DNA from: Musa acuminata AAA Group
Lineage: Eukaryota > Streptophyta > Magnoliopsida > Zingiberales > Musaceae
DNA length: 64,000 nt
Assembly: GCF_036884655.1 (NCBI RefSeq)
Contig: NC_088339.1
Coordinates: 27,237,501 to 27,301,500, forward strand
Reading direction: 5' to 3'
A program made the position numbers and the translations under genes. Below, piece after piece: positions 46,901 to 62,100 of the stretch. The first letter of the stretch is position 1. Every line of letters begins with the position of its first letter. The notes beneath the pieces were generated by a model that did no database searches, had not been told where the DNA came from, and saw only the letters and a list, made by a program, of their open reading frames with translations.

Positions 46901-49900
46901 TAGCTGCCAGCAGTGGATGCAGTAGAGTGCAACTAAGCTATGCTAGAATAGCCAACAAGGAAAGAGATGAGGTTGCTCAGGTGGGCAACAGCACCTTCAA
47001 GGTACATGCAGGGGCTAGACTCTGTTTTCAAGGGTGTATGAATAAGGAAAAGATACACGAAAGAACTATAAAGTTGCATGGAGGCAAACCAAAAATGGCA
47101 AACAAAATACAGAAGAAAACAAGGAAAGCACTTCAGAACCAGAAGACCTAGTCTAGTGTCTACACCTTTTGTGGACCATAATGAAGGGCTTGGCACCACT
47201 CATATATGTTAGTGATGCATAAATTGCCCATGTCAATACAATGTATACTCACTCAGAATTCTCTTCCCATTAGAGCACACTATCATGCCCAACTAAATTC
47301 TAAACCTAATGGCATATACATCAATAAAAAAGTTAAACTCTTTTCTCAAGGTTTGTCGTACCGTAGCATACCACTCGTCGGATCGGTACATAAACCGCCC
47401 CATACCGGGCGATACAGGTTACATGGCCCCGTATCGGGTGATACGAGGTCTGTACCGATCAGAACGATCGAAAACCGATCGTTACCGACCTGTAATGGTT
47501 GGTAACGGTCAAATTTTAACCGATACCAATCAAGGGCTGAGATTATCCTATTTCAAATAGTCAATTTGACCGTTAGAATAAAAGGAAAGAGTTTCTAAAC
47601 CCTTTCCTCCCCTCTCTTTCAATTCATTTCACTCTTTCAAACTCTTCAACTCTCTTAAACATCCCTAGCAGGAGGAAGATCCCCCTTGGTCAGAACATGA
47701 CGGAAGGAGCTGAACACCATCGAGTTAGACTACTCTAGGAACTAAATACACCCAACCATCATAGTCGTCCGCCCAATGTACAAAGGCAAAAGGGAAGGCA
47801 CTAGTATCGGCTGCATCGTTGGAAAGAATCAAGTCGGCCGACGAGACACCTTCTCAATCGCATTCAGCAACTCGCTCGGTCCAAAGACATAGCAACAACG
47901 TGGGCAACAGTGTCTTGATTGATGATGGTGGTGACGTCAGGGAGTCGATGATCCTGTCTATATAATTTGAGAGTGGTGTATGGACCGAAAAGCAATATTT
48001 TATGCATGTCATCCAAGATTCAGATCATGGAACTCGACGAGATACTAGTCAAGCTTATACACATAAGGGAAAGGTAGTGGATGATTTTGAGCAAATATGA
48101 CAGAGCCAACACGACATGGACATAAAGCGAAGCTCATCATATTCACAGCCATTGTATTACAAAGAAATTTAAGATCAACAACAGTACGGTAATAGTTGGT
48201 CATTATTCATCGAGCAACAGTACGATGATCGATCTAATGATACGGAGCAATAGATTAGTGGTAAAAGTAAAACTTTCGACATTGATGTACCAACGGTATA
48301 CGGTATATTAGTATACTATGTCGTGGGATCAATTTCAGAATTGGGTCCGACAAACATATCAAATTGATATACAAATATATAAGATCGAGGACCCTAATTC
48401 ATCACCCATGGAGTCTTATCATTCTTTTTGGTGGTAGAACCAAGTATATCCATCAATTGATTATTTGATTCATTTGAATCTTACCATTAAATTATTTAAA
48501 AAATAATCTAACAATTTAAATCATTTCTTTGTAGATAATTCAATATCAATGGAAGAATGGTCCGAAACATATTATAAAGTTACTCCTCAAAGTCCAAAAA
48601 AGATATTACTATTCTTTTTAAATTTAGATTATTTTTGCTAAAATTATACTAAATTTATATTTATTTTCAACTTAAAAATCCTAATATAACTTTTTTTCCA
48701 TTTTTCAGAAATTTCTTGAGCTATTTTTAGCCATTTTTATGTATCGTCGGTACGTGCCGCCATATCGACACACGGTATAGATCAGTGCGTACCGTATAGG
48801 TACACCCTTACGGATTGATAAGACGAACCCTATCTTTTCTCCTCTCTTCTACTGAAATGGACATTATTTCATATGTATATTATCATTGCATAACCTTGCT
48901 AAACACATGAATGACATTGAACTAGAAAATGGAATTACCCTTTCTGCCTCAACGATGCTAAGTCTTTGTTAACAACTTCACAGATCATTCAGAATAAATA
49001 TAAAAGACAAACCTTCAAGAATGGAACTGAGAAAAATGAAGATCCAGATGAGCCATCATATGGTACATTAAGAGCCGAAAATTCATCTGTGCTGAAATTT
49101 TGTGAACCAACCTCGACAGGTACCTTCAATATTTCAAAGATAAGCATATAATGCTGATGAGCACAAGAAACTTGTGCAACATCATAATTGAAAAAGTACC
49201 TCTTGATATTGTAAACTGGAATATAGAACCCCAGTTGCAGGAGGATTGTGCACCAGAACTTTTGCTTCATTGGTCTGCAATAGTTTGTTGGATGATGTTT
49301 GCTGAAAATTTCCATCAGAAAAACCAAATGCATCCCAGGTCTGCAAACCAAAAGCAAAACAAAAAAAAAGAAGAAAAAAAAACTAATTGAGCATCATGGA
49401 TGATATTGAGGTAGAATCTGTGAAACATCATTGACCTGGGAACTAATAATATAGAAAAATGGTTGCCACATTCCTCACCTGAGAACTTTTATCTGTTTCT
49501 GATGATGGTATAATTTCATCATGCTGGTCAGCAAAAAGGAAAAAAAGGTCCTGAACTGCATTTTGTGGAAATTGATGCTTTATAGCCTGAGAAACCACAG
49601 AAGTAGAGTCCTTCTGTTCAGAAGCAGGATTTGCTTGAGGAGGTAAGTCAAATGTGGCCCACCCGACACTATCAGAGAATGATTTGGTCAATTCTTTTTC
49701 TTCTGAAGGGACAGGAGACAAACGTTGATGGTTAACAGCAAATACATCTGTAAATGAATTTGAAGAAGGAATTGGTTGTTTCATAACTGGTAGACCAAAA
49801 AGATCCTGACTCCTGGCATGCGTAGGAGCAGAGTCTTGCATCACAGAGGGAGTTACAGATATATCTGGATGCTTGACTGGAGATGAGTTCTCTGACTCGA

Positions 49901-52741
49901 GAACAAGATCAATTATGTTACTTGAACTAGATGGTGTCAAAGATGCAGAGTTACTGTCAAAGGATCCGAAGCTACTTGATGATGCAGTCCTCTGGACAAA
50001 GAGAGAAAAAAATCATTATATATCCATCAGTCATGTAGTCACATCACCAAAGAAATAAGTTGACTAATTAGTGAATAACTTATGTATAATAGACCTGTGA
50101 ATGTGGGAACCCATTAAAATTCTTCTTGATATTTGCATCAGCATATGTATTCGACACTGAGGGTCGTGTATCTTCAATCAAAATATTTCTTACTTGATGT
50201 AAAGGAGGACTGCTATTATCAGTGTCCTGCAGATTTGGTGACTGGCCATAAAATATAGATGAACCTCCTCCACTAGTAATGGAGTAGTCTGAATTCCTTG
50301 AATTAGGAGTCTCGTTAGCAAATCTATCCTCATACAACTGCTTTGCTTGGTGACCTGGACTGAACATGAAGCTGGAAATCTTGCCTTCATACAGACTACG
50401 ATCTGAACCAGGTTTTCTTGCCAGCATCCCAGACATTTTGCCATTGCATCTTTCTTCATATTGACCATCATAAGGTGGGCTCTGTGAGAAGGAATGATAA
50501 GAATTGGCTCTCCTGTGATCTTCATGGTTCTTGTGGGTCTACCCAGAGTACAAGGGCAAAAAATAAATACAATATTAAAAGAACTAAAAAACTGCTAAAC
50601 GACAAATATAATAAGCATCATAATTTAAATTTCAAAAACAATAAGATATCTTTGGAGTATACCTGCATGTCTCTCGGTGGCTTGTCAGAGGATATCCCAC
50701 CAGCATACTTCTTTTCCACATAAACATATTTGATGAATTCTCTCAACTTATCAAGGTTGCTGTAATATGTATCCGAAAGTCCATGAAACTTCAAGCACAC
50801 TAAAAACAAGAGCATGGCAATAAAGTTCTATTATTTACCTGCTACTAGGCAACCTCATTTTTTCTGTATCCCAATCCTTCAAGAATATCTCTCTGGCACG
50901 CTGCGACAGAAAATTTTACATGAAATTTTTGCATAGCCTATTTCTGATGTATTACATTGAATTTTTCTTGTTACCTGATTGCCTCCTTTTTGTAGAGCCT
51001 CAACTTCTTGAGAAGTAAATTTTGCCATAGATATCGATTTCACACGGTGAGTAAACTCACGACTGTATGGTAAATAAAAATTATATATAAAATGCCAGAA
51101 AAGAAAATGTGAGAACTCAAGTAGCTATCTCTTAATAATATTAAATACCCAAAATATCAATCATCCAAGAAGCTCCAACCGCAATACAATCAATATCTTG
51201 ATATCAATAAGAAAAATATGCAGCTAAGCCAGTTTATGTCCCTAGTAATCGGTGTTCAAGTAAACCCCACAAACTCTCATGATAAGTCTCATGATGGATG
51301 TGAGATAATGAGAAATTCTGTATACTCAAGATCCATATTTAGTCTTCTAATTGTTGAAACATGATAGATTGTCCAAAGCAGCCGGTCATGTATATTTGAT
51401 AGTCCAGTGCATGAAGGTTTCAAAAATATGGGATCTAAGAGGACACTGCTGTAGGACAAGTTCAAGTATTCCTTCTTCTAGTTATGTTTGGATAATCTAC
51501 ATTAATGTCTACCCAGTTGATCTTTTCCAATCATAAGTGTCTTAAAGAGTCCTAGGAACATGGATGGTCTTTTGATAACGGTGTAGGAGATGTCTTTTAA
51601 TAAAGGGTATAGCCTAATGTGGTTATTGTAAGTGACAATTGAGTAAAATCTGCCTGTCAACCATTATTCTCCATTTCCTCTTACTTCCTCTATAATTTTT
51701 TATACTACTATTTCCTACTGTTATCATCTCTGCTAGGTATAAACCACAATAGCTGTTGCTCTTCTTCTCCTTTACTCCAGGTCTTCACTTTTTTTTTCAA
51801 TCTTGCCGTTTACTCTGGGCTGTTCCCACTTTGCTCATATTACTTTCCCGATACCCATTACTCAAAAATTATTCAGTATAATTTGGTAACTAGTACCAAC
51901 ATGAAAAACCCTATTAGAATTATTGACCCTAGATAATACCAATGCTAAGAAAGTCAAATCACAAAAGAATACCCAGAGGATAGTCAACAGGCTTCCAAGG
52001 AGAGGTAAAGATTAGCAAAATCATTTTTGGGGCTGCCTTATGGGAAAGTACAAAAGAACACCCAAATCCTTTATGAGTCCACTACAACATCACCCATTGA
52101 GCATGAAGAACAAAAGTCCAAATGTTTCTTCCTAACTCAAATGTTATCCATTGAGCAGAAAGAAACCACAATGGCTGTGAAGCAAATTAAAATTTTAATC
52201 CAGGGGTCAGGAAATAACGGACTTTTGCAGCGACCACACTAACCTTCTTTAGGTTTCAGCCGTCAAATAACTAGTGTTACGAATGGACACAAGAGTTAAA
52301 GTTCCATCTTCCAAAAGTAAAGTCAAACTCGTCGATTTGACTGATGGAAAACACTATGCTAATGCAAGAAGGCCGCAATATCACAAGCTAAAGAAAATCA
52401 ATCAGTCACTCACTGTATTCCGCTGCAAGTCACGCAGATGAAAGTCCAAAAATTGACGCAAACGTACTGTGGACCCTGCACCAAGAGAAAGAAAAGCAAA
52501 GCAAACCAACCATATCAGCACCATATAGTCATACGAAAAGGAGAATATCAAATCGCACAAGAAGAAATCAAAGAGACACCAAAGCGTAAACAATCTGATG
52601 ACGGATATTTACCCAAACAAAGGGAGTTTCAGAGAGGAATCTCACCAGACTGTTGCAGTTGATGCACTTCCTGTTGGGAGGAAGCTTGAGGAGACCTCTG
52701 ATGATCTTCTCATTCCTCTCGTCCTGCTTCTTGCTACTCAT
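43955..52741 (-). CDS. AGD14: ADP-ribosylation factor GTPase-activating protein, AGD14-like
   Basis: Twelve exons that splice in frame to 623 residues: 52741-52646, 52475-52414, 51062-50975, 50900-50839, 50759-50663, 50538-50095, 49991-49479, 49340-49200, 49123-49013, 45075-44998, 44205-44076 and 44004-43955. It starts MSSKKQDERNEKIIRGLLKL. The ArfGAP zinc finger is complete: Cys26, Cys29, Cys46 and Cys49 (C-x2-C-x16-C-x2-C), with the catalytic Arg54 in GIHREFTHRVKS. It continues LREFIKYVYVEKKYAGG. The remainder is a Ser/Pro-rich disordered tail with NPFDLPYDSD, as in AGD14. ArfGAPs trigger GTP hydrolysis on ARF at Golgi/endosome membranes. The 4-kb intron 9 holds a 1.49-kb hAT-like insertion. 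The ORF ends at TAG 43957-43955 after SSQLR, so the GGNPFA-type tail of homologues is absent. ARF1 is the next gene. Confidence 0.93.
45359..45403. repeat. Imperfect inverted repeat in an AGD14 intron
   Basis: GCCTGGTATGGT (45359-45370) pairs with ACCATGCCAGGC (45392-45403), one mismatch, around a 21-nt loop. Non-coding and in intron 10 region of AGD14. It is probably a small element or chance palindrome. Confidence 0.45.
47347..48832. mobile_element. 1.49-kb hAT-like transposon insertion with 8-bp target duplication
   Basis: The element starts CAAGGTTTGTCGTACC and ends GACGAACCCTA, so the termini are short inverted repeats (CAAGGTTTGTC against TAGGGTTCGTC). It is flanked on both sides by the same 8 bp, TCTTTTCT (47339-47346 and 48833-48840). 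Eight-base duplications and YAGGG-type ends are typical of the hAT superfamily. Both subterminal regions are rich in GGTACC/GTACCG and TACCGAT-like motifs. The interior has broken coding traces (for example FESGVWTEKQYFMHVIQDSD at about 47965) and no complete transposase, so it is non-autonomous. It lies within intron 9 of AGD14. The 260-bp element at 36273 shares its ends. Confidence 0.75.
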
Positions 52742-54590
52742 CCTCTCCTAATTCAACAAGAACCCAGCGACTCCGACCTCCCGTTCCAGTTAGCTCCAAG
52801 GATAATAAAACCTAGCCTCCTAAGCAGACTGCGAATCCAGCGCCTCCGATCTGCGGATCTCGGCCAAAAGCGAGCTGAAAGACAAGAGCAAATCACAACT
52901 TGCGTTTCGCGTGAGGAACTCCAGAGATTTAGAGAGGAAATAGAGAGAGAAGTACCATCAAGATCGACCAAGAGGGAGCGATGCTTTGGGGGATTCCGGC
53001 AGTCGGAAGGGCTGCGAGTGGGAGCGGAAGCGAGATTTGGGCGATCGCCAACAATAATGACAACAATAATAGCAGTGCAGTAGGAAAAGGATGGGTATTA
53101 ATAGCTACAAGGGAAGCCGGGCCGAACAAATGGAAACCGCAAGGTGGAGGAAACCGGTGGCTTAGAACAATAGAATGAACTGTGTTAATAGTCATTGTGG
53201 TCGTTTCTTTGGTGGTGTCTTCGCCATCGTCACGAAAGGAGGCGACGAAGAGGGTTACCGGGGTTTTTACAGTTACTGCCGGTGAGTGTTCTGATCGATG
53301 GGTGGTACGACGGCACGGCGATCAGATTCAAACCGGTCGATGACGTTTAGATTTTTAATTAAAATACATAAATTTAGTATTTACATGAAAATTTAATTTG
53401 GTTTTTTTTTTCTGGGGGAAAACGGAGGTTGGGTACCGGTTGGGGTGACGGGAACCGATCGTTTTAATCACGAGACCCCATAAAAGCTCGATGCCGCCAT
53501 TGTCGTTACGAGCTGAGCAACGACCGGAAGATCCGGCGAGAACCGCTTTCTGTCATGTGGGGTCCGCCATTGCATTATGTGACAGCGGCAACGTGCAGTG
53601 TGTACGATGGGAGGCTAGTATGGTCCCTGTCGTCGCCAAGGCATGGGATCTTTCTGCGGGACCCAAAGCATTGGAACATTATTATTGTGGAGATAGTGAC
53701 AGAAGAGTAATGATGCAAGTTAAGTGCCCTTCAGTGCCAAGCTAAAGAACTGAAACAAAGCAAAGTCCGACCCATTCTCGACGCCCACGCGCGCCCCCAA
53801 ACCCTCATCCCGGCTCTGACAGCTGCCCCCTCCCGCCACCACCGCCTTCCTCTCTCGCCGTAGCTGTCGGTGGCATCGAGAGTGGTGCTCCATGAATGCT
53901 ATTTCGATCGCTGAGAAGAATCCAAGCGATGTGAATCTAGTTTGGCTGTGAGGGTATTGGTTTAGTTTGTTGAGTTCGTAACTTCCTTTAAAAGGAGCAC
54001 GCAGATGCTAATAATGTGTCGTTTAAATTACATGAATGTGGATGCTGTGCAATTGGCTATAGAAAGCATATCGAAGAAGCTACAGGTGAAAGCTGACCAG
54101 CTCGTGCGATTACTACGACTAATTTTCTACCAACTCCCACAGGTTTTAACAACCAAACTAACATGAATACACTGATGATAGATGAGGGTGGACAAATTCA
54201 CACTGGGCTTGTTCCTAGCACAAATTCATACTCACTAAAGTTGTCAAGAACGAATTGGCTTAACGAGATGGCGCACAAAATTGGCATCAAAACCCGAGAA
54301 ATACAGAAAAGCAGGCTGAGAAGCAACCATAAAGATGTTATCCGCCGGTGATGATCTCAACAAGCAAATGTCATCTGTTACGAAAATAACCAGAAATGAA
54401 CAGAAAACACAAGGTAGCCAACATCTCAAATCATTCTGAACAAGCAAAATCTTAAGACGTAAATGCAAAAAAGCTGAGGTAAAATAATCCACATAAATTC
54501 CTCTAATAGTTCTGTCGGCTCTCAATGTCCCTTGAGCACTCAAGACCAGCATCGGGAGAGAGACCATATCAACAAGCACCTCCTGGCAAT
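52742..54590. other. AGD14 promoter region and ARF1 3' flank
   Basis: From 52742 to about 53180 are the AGD14 leader and promoter. From 53180 to 53900 the DNA is GC-richer, with an open frame (53491-53745, +) that has no family features. A CT-rich block (53760-53890) looks like an orphan promoter/leader. It is followed by a small ORF starting MLIMCRLNYMNVDAVQLAIE (about 54005-54163, +) that I cannot identify. From 54240 to 54590 is the likely ARF1 3' UTR. Confidence 0.45.
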
Positions 54591-56800
<2,210 letters not shown>

Positions 56801-57181
56801 CTATCCAAGAGGAGATCAAAAATTTGTAACGCAGATGGGAAGATCTACGACCCACGACTACGGGCGTCAAATTCGGATTCATAACCAACACGAATGAAGA
56901 GATCTCTAAGATCTGCACGTGGATCTCGAGAGAGCACAGTTATAGGGTTCCGATCCAGAATCTATAGAACAAATTCAAGATAAAAGGGGAAGAGGCGAGG
57001 AGAACAGATCAAAGATCTAAGAAGGCGATCTGAAATGCGAAGGAAAGCAACCGATCAAAGGATCGAGAGATCCCGGCAAGAAAGGGGAAGGCTCAGTTAC
57101 CTGGAGATCTCCGCGGGCGGCTTCGCGCTTTCGAGCTCTGAGATGGGAAAGAGGCAGAGGGGGTGAGGAAAGGTCGGTTTT

Positions 57182-57258
57182 CTATTTATCGGTCGAAAGG
57201 CCGGCTTTCGCACGTGCGACCACCCCGGTTCGCCGGGAGACGACCGTCCTATCACGTG
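57182..57258 (-). promoter_or_regulatory. Probable ARF1 core promoter with paired G-boxes
   Basis: A TATA-like ATAAATAG (minus strand, 57182-57189) is followed upstream by two perfect palindromic CACGTG G-boxes at 57211-57216 and 57253-57258, 42 bp apart. G-boxes bind bZIP/bHLH factors in light, ABA and stress responses. Motifs are seen; their link to ARF1 follows from position only. Confidence 0.5.
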
Positions 57259-58104
57259 ACTACGAGTGATGGAGAATCAATCCACTATCGCACTTGTAGT
57301 TTTCCCACACAGCAGCGTAATTATTTTTCTTTAAATAAACCCATTTCGATCACCGGTCCCCTCTCGTCCCCTCATCGCCTACGACTCCGTACACAGGCTA
57401 ACCCCGCCAACTGCTCCTCTCCCCTGCCCTGATCACTTGTATCTCCGTGGACAGACTTCAAAGCTCCCATCCTTGGTCACCTATGCTTTCGCGCACTAAC
57501 TGACAACACCAGTCTCCCTCGTCTGGCCACCAGGCGCCTTCCTGCGATGATCGATAGGTCAAGTGACCAATTACAGTTAGGGCTGTGAATGCAACGATAA
57601 TTTTTCAAAATTATAGAGATAAAATGGTGTATGAGAATTTTTCAAGTTTGAGGCTCTCTAAGGAAAAAAAAAATCCAAAGTTAATGAGTTTTTTTTCAAG
57701 AATTCACGTAAATATATATATATTCTTTATTTTTTAATATCTAAATGATAAATATCTATTTATAAGTAACATGAGAAAAAAAATGGATGGATTTTTTTAG
57801 GAGAAAAGAAAACAGACATAGCATCTAATTTATAATTAGGAGAAGACTTAAACAAATAATCTAGATAGTAATTAAAAAAAAATTAAATCATGAAAAAAAC
57901 TCTAAAGTTTGAGAATTCCTTATAGAAACTATGACGATATGAAAAAGATTATTTTATCCTAACCTCCATCGTGCCTATCATTGTTATCTTCTTGCACCAC
58001 TTTCTTCATTACCCCTGTGCAAGGGAGACAACCAATAAGGGAAACTAATAAGGTCAGCCTATGAAAAGGGAGGGGCAACAAATAGGGCCAACCTAGGCAC
58101 AAGT

Positions 58105-58250
58105 GACCAAGGGAGGAGAGGGGGGTGCCCAATAATACCAACCCATACGCACGCAAAAAGGAGCGACTAACGAGATCTATGTGGAGGCACAACAACCAAA
58201 GGAGGAGAGGAGGTGGCCAATGAGGTTAACCCACACGCAAAGACGTATAC
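58105..58250. repeat. Diverged purine-rich direct repeat, period about 89 bp
   Basis: GACCAAGGGAGGAGAGGGGG (58105) recurs as AACCAAAGGAGGAGAGGAGG (58193). Both are followed by ...CCAAT..., then ...ACCCA(T/C)ACGCA... . Weaker partial units lie on either side. Non-coding. Confidence 0.6.
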
Positions 58251-59113
58251 GACCAAGGGAGAGCAACCGATGGGGTAAAGGACAATAAGGTTAAATAATC
58301 ATTTAAAAAATACTATTTAATTTTTTTTTTAAGTTAGGACACTGTGAGAAATTCCTAAACTTAAGATTTTTTTTAAATTTACCCTTTAAAAATAATAATT
58401 AAATAATAAAATCTATTTGCAAGAAGCTGCAGAGGAAACAGAGTAAGTATTAGAAAAACAGTACTGGCATCTAATCCTAATCCACTAATATAAATTCAGA
58501 TAAAAATAATTATGCATAATAATGAATATATCATATCCAAAAGAGTCCACCATTTCAGTACCATAAAAACTACAAAACCAATTCATCTAGTAACATAGAA
58601 CAAAATGAATTCGCTAACATTTAGCGAAAGGACCGAAACACCCATTGGTACATGCACATGAAGCAATACATCCGGATGGAAATCATTGCTCGGATCATAC
58701 ACACCAGCACAAGTTCTTTGGTCAACTTCCCAGATCTAACCAATACCAAAAAATAACATCAATGACGAGGAAAACCTTACACCGAAGTCAATCTCATTCC
58801 ATCTAGTGGTCAAAAGGATTAGAACGACAGAACACAGTTACAGTGGAGAGACCGCCAGTAAATTGATCATACAACAGGAATTAGGCGAAAAAAACTTCTC
58901 GCCATTTATCATTTCTAATGGCACAATGGCATGCTTAGTTACACCAAGTAACCATATCAAAATCATACATACAGTGGCTAAAAGAAGCAACTGCTCCATA
59001 ATCTCATTAAGAACTGTTATATATATGATCTAGCTAATTTACATACATTGGGACCTCCGGTTATGGAAATCGTGGAATCCAGGATTGTACTCATCTTCCG
59101 ACATTTTCCAGGT

Positions 59114-62100
59114 CTAGGTCCTGGTGTCAATCCCAGCCTCAGCATCACTCAATTCTTCATGCCTCTGTTGCAAGTAGTAATCACAGAGTTCCAAAAGCTG
59201 ATCAGCAAGCGGAGGAATTCCAGGATTTCGGCCGTCATTGTATTTATGTGCATTAAAAGTTATCTGCCAAATATCATGCCTGAAGTCCTCCCTAGTCCTG
59301 TACTCCATGTTTCTGACCTTGTCTCTGATGGTGGAAAGGTCCATTGGCTGCTCTATGATGTCAAGATAATCGGGGGCTTCTTTCTTAGTCACAGGTTTAA
59401 GGAATAGGTAAGAAACCTCATAATTATCCCTCAAGCTCTCTACGATACTCCCCAAAATGTTGGAAAATTCAACCTGCCAGTAATCAGTGTGTTAAGTGCA
59501 TACATATAAAACTTCTGTTGTAACATAATGATAGACAGCAACAATCAAGCATTTTCCAAACCATTCATGTTCCATTTTTTTACAAGAACTTTTAACATAT
59601 ATAACTTATAAGGCACTACTTCACTTGCAACCACAATAACTTTGTTACACAGTAACATAGGCCATTTTTCTGAAGATCTATTTGATCCTCAAATTTCTAA
59701 AGATCTAATAATAAATAGCAAACATGGTTAATCAACTGGTAAAAATAAAATCCATTGACCCAAAACATTATCCTCAACCTGCTATTTAACTCATCGAATT
59801 ATTAAGCTGTTTTTTACTTTTGTGCTCAAAAGAGCATGACTGAATAGTTTCTCATTACAACTACACATCTATGACTGTATAAATCAGTTGTTTGAGCACT
59901 GGGATGAGAATTAAACAAAAATCAGCTAAGGTACGAAAATCAAAGTCCAGTCAACCTAGGGAGACCAATTAAGTTCCTCATTTTTACTACATTTTGCTTT
60001 TGTAACTAACTTCACCAAGATTGCTGCCATTCAAGCCTAAAATAAGCTCAAGCCAGATCAGGGCTGATTGCACTTGTAGGGTTGGACATGGACCCAGCCT
60101 ATCTAGTAGCCTGTCAGAAAGGGCTTTGCATGAACTTGACATGGACCGGTCAGCATGAACTTCAGCCAGATAATCGGGTTGAAGCCAAAGGCAAATAAAA
60201 ATTCACACTAAGCTATAAGTTCAAAGTAAAAAACCAAACTACTTCCAAACCTGATTCGGCAGACACATACTTCCCCAAAATTTGGTAGGTAAGATGAATA
60301 AGATATTTTAATGATAAACTAAAAAAATAGCACTATGTACATGTACATGAATGATACATTCAATGATTTGATGTTTCTTTATAAAACATTTGAGCTAGCC
60401 ATTCATCTATCGAACATATGCACAGTGGAAATGAGGGTGGTTAACAGCGAGAAGGGATGAGAGCAGAGAAGAGTTAGCAAAAGGCAGAGCGGAAAGCAGA
60501 GCGAGGAGACAGCAAAGGGGCACCTCGAGGTAGCAAGGTACATGGCAAGGCAGTGAGGTTGGCCGACAAGGTGAGGCCCCGAACCAGCGAGGTGAGGTGG
60601 CGAGGGAGTAAAGCGAGCTGGCGAGGTAAGCCAGTGAGGCCAAATGAGCAACTCTCTAGGTTACTAGCAGGTCGCATGATTTTGAAACAAATTGTTGGGT
60701 TTTTTCCTTTTGCAGACATTAACCCTATCCATTTGAGCCAATTCACTAGGATTTGGTTCAACCTGCAAGTACACTAACTAGCTACCATGAGTTCCATAGG
60801 ATCAGACGATCCTACATTCCAGATCATGATTATATGTGGCTGCTTCGACTGAGCCAAGCGAGTACTTGGACTACCCAGCGCCTAGGCTTAGGTGCCTGCC
60901 TAGGTGACTTCACCAAGTTGTAGTGTAAACTAAACAAGTTAATATTAGTTGAAGATAAGGACAGATGTATTCATGATTTTGAGATCACAATATAAACATT
61001 CTTCTTGGGACATCAAAAGAATTACAAAAGAGGAAGAATACAAGTTGGTAATTGTCAAAGCAGAAGAAAAGACTCATATAGCTGATATAGGCCATTGCCC
61101 TAGAAGATCAACAGGAAACTAAAAGAAGCGGGCAAAGCATTAAGTACCAAAAGAGTAACACATACATACATCAGTTCCTCCTTTTAATAAAACTATTTAT
61201 TTCACAAATTATGAAGTTGGTAAAGATAACTTTTTTATTGAGGCAAGGCAGCAAGCTCTATTTTATCCACTCTGTCTAAATCTTTTGTTCTGTCTGAAAC
61301 ATGAATTTTAAATCTTCAAAGAACAGTCAACTGATTGACAAAAAATATCAATGTACATAAAAATAATAGCAGATGAAGTAAATTGAGTTTGACCATATTC
61401 AGATAATAAGTCACATTAATCTACAGTGCTTGCACTTTATTCATTGCATGAAATCCACAAGGAATCACATAATTCCACTAAATCATTAAATCATTAGATT
61501 CTAACAAATTAGTGAACAGGGAGAAAAAAAAATTTTCATAAAGAATGCAAATTCTAGACAAGAAACAAATAGGTATGAAAATGTGATGGTTTATAGGTAT
61601 GAACAGTTACAAAACATGCTATATTTTAAGGTCCATTGAACAAATTATGGTTTTATCACCTTTTCTTTTAGAAATACATGTTATCATTTAATATGTTATA
61701 ACAGAAAAAAGCGATGATTCTATGAATTTTAAGGTCCTTTAATCAGATTATTACCTCTCCTCCTCTACGGCGTTTTGCTACTGGTGCATAATCCAATTGT
61801 CCTGGTTCAACCATAGCCCGCCTCTTTGCAGCTCGATCCCTTTCAGGTATCCTTCTATCATTTCTGTAAGGCCTGTGCTCTGACAAGTACTCATCTCTGA
61901 AATCTGGTTTCACCGTTTTTTTCTTCTTCTTTGCCTTTCTTAATTCCTCCTTTCTGATTGCCTCTTCATATCTTCTGGACTCGGAAAGTCGCTGAGTCTC
62001 TTCTTGCATCCTTCTTTCATCCTCTAGCATCCTCCTAGCTTTCTCTCTGCTTCTCCTTTTCTCCTCCTCCTCCACTGACCTCCTGCCATGACCTTGATAC

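Noticed and set aside
49043..50525. ORFs at 48989-49357 and 50190-50525 on the minus strand
   Set aside because: They are alternative frames over AGD14 exons; the in-phase exon set gives the ArfGAP tail instead.
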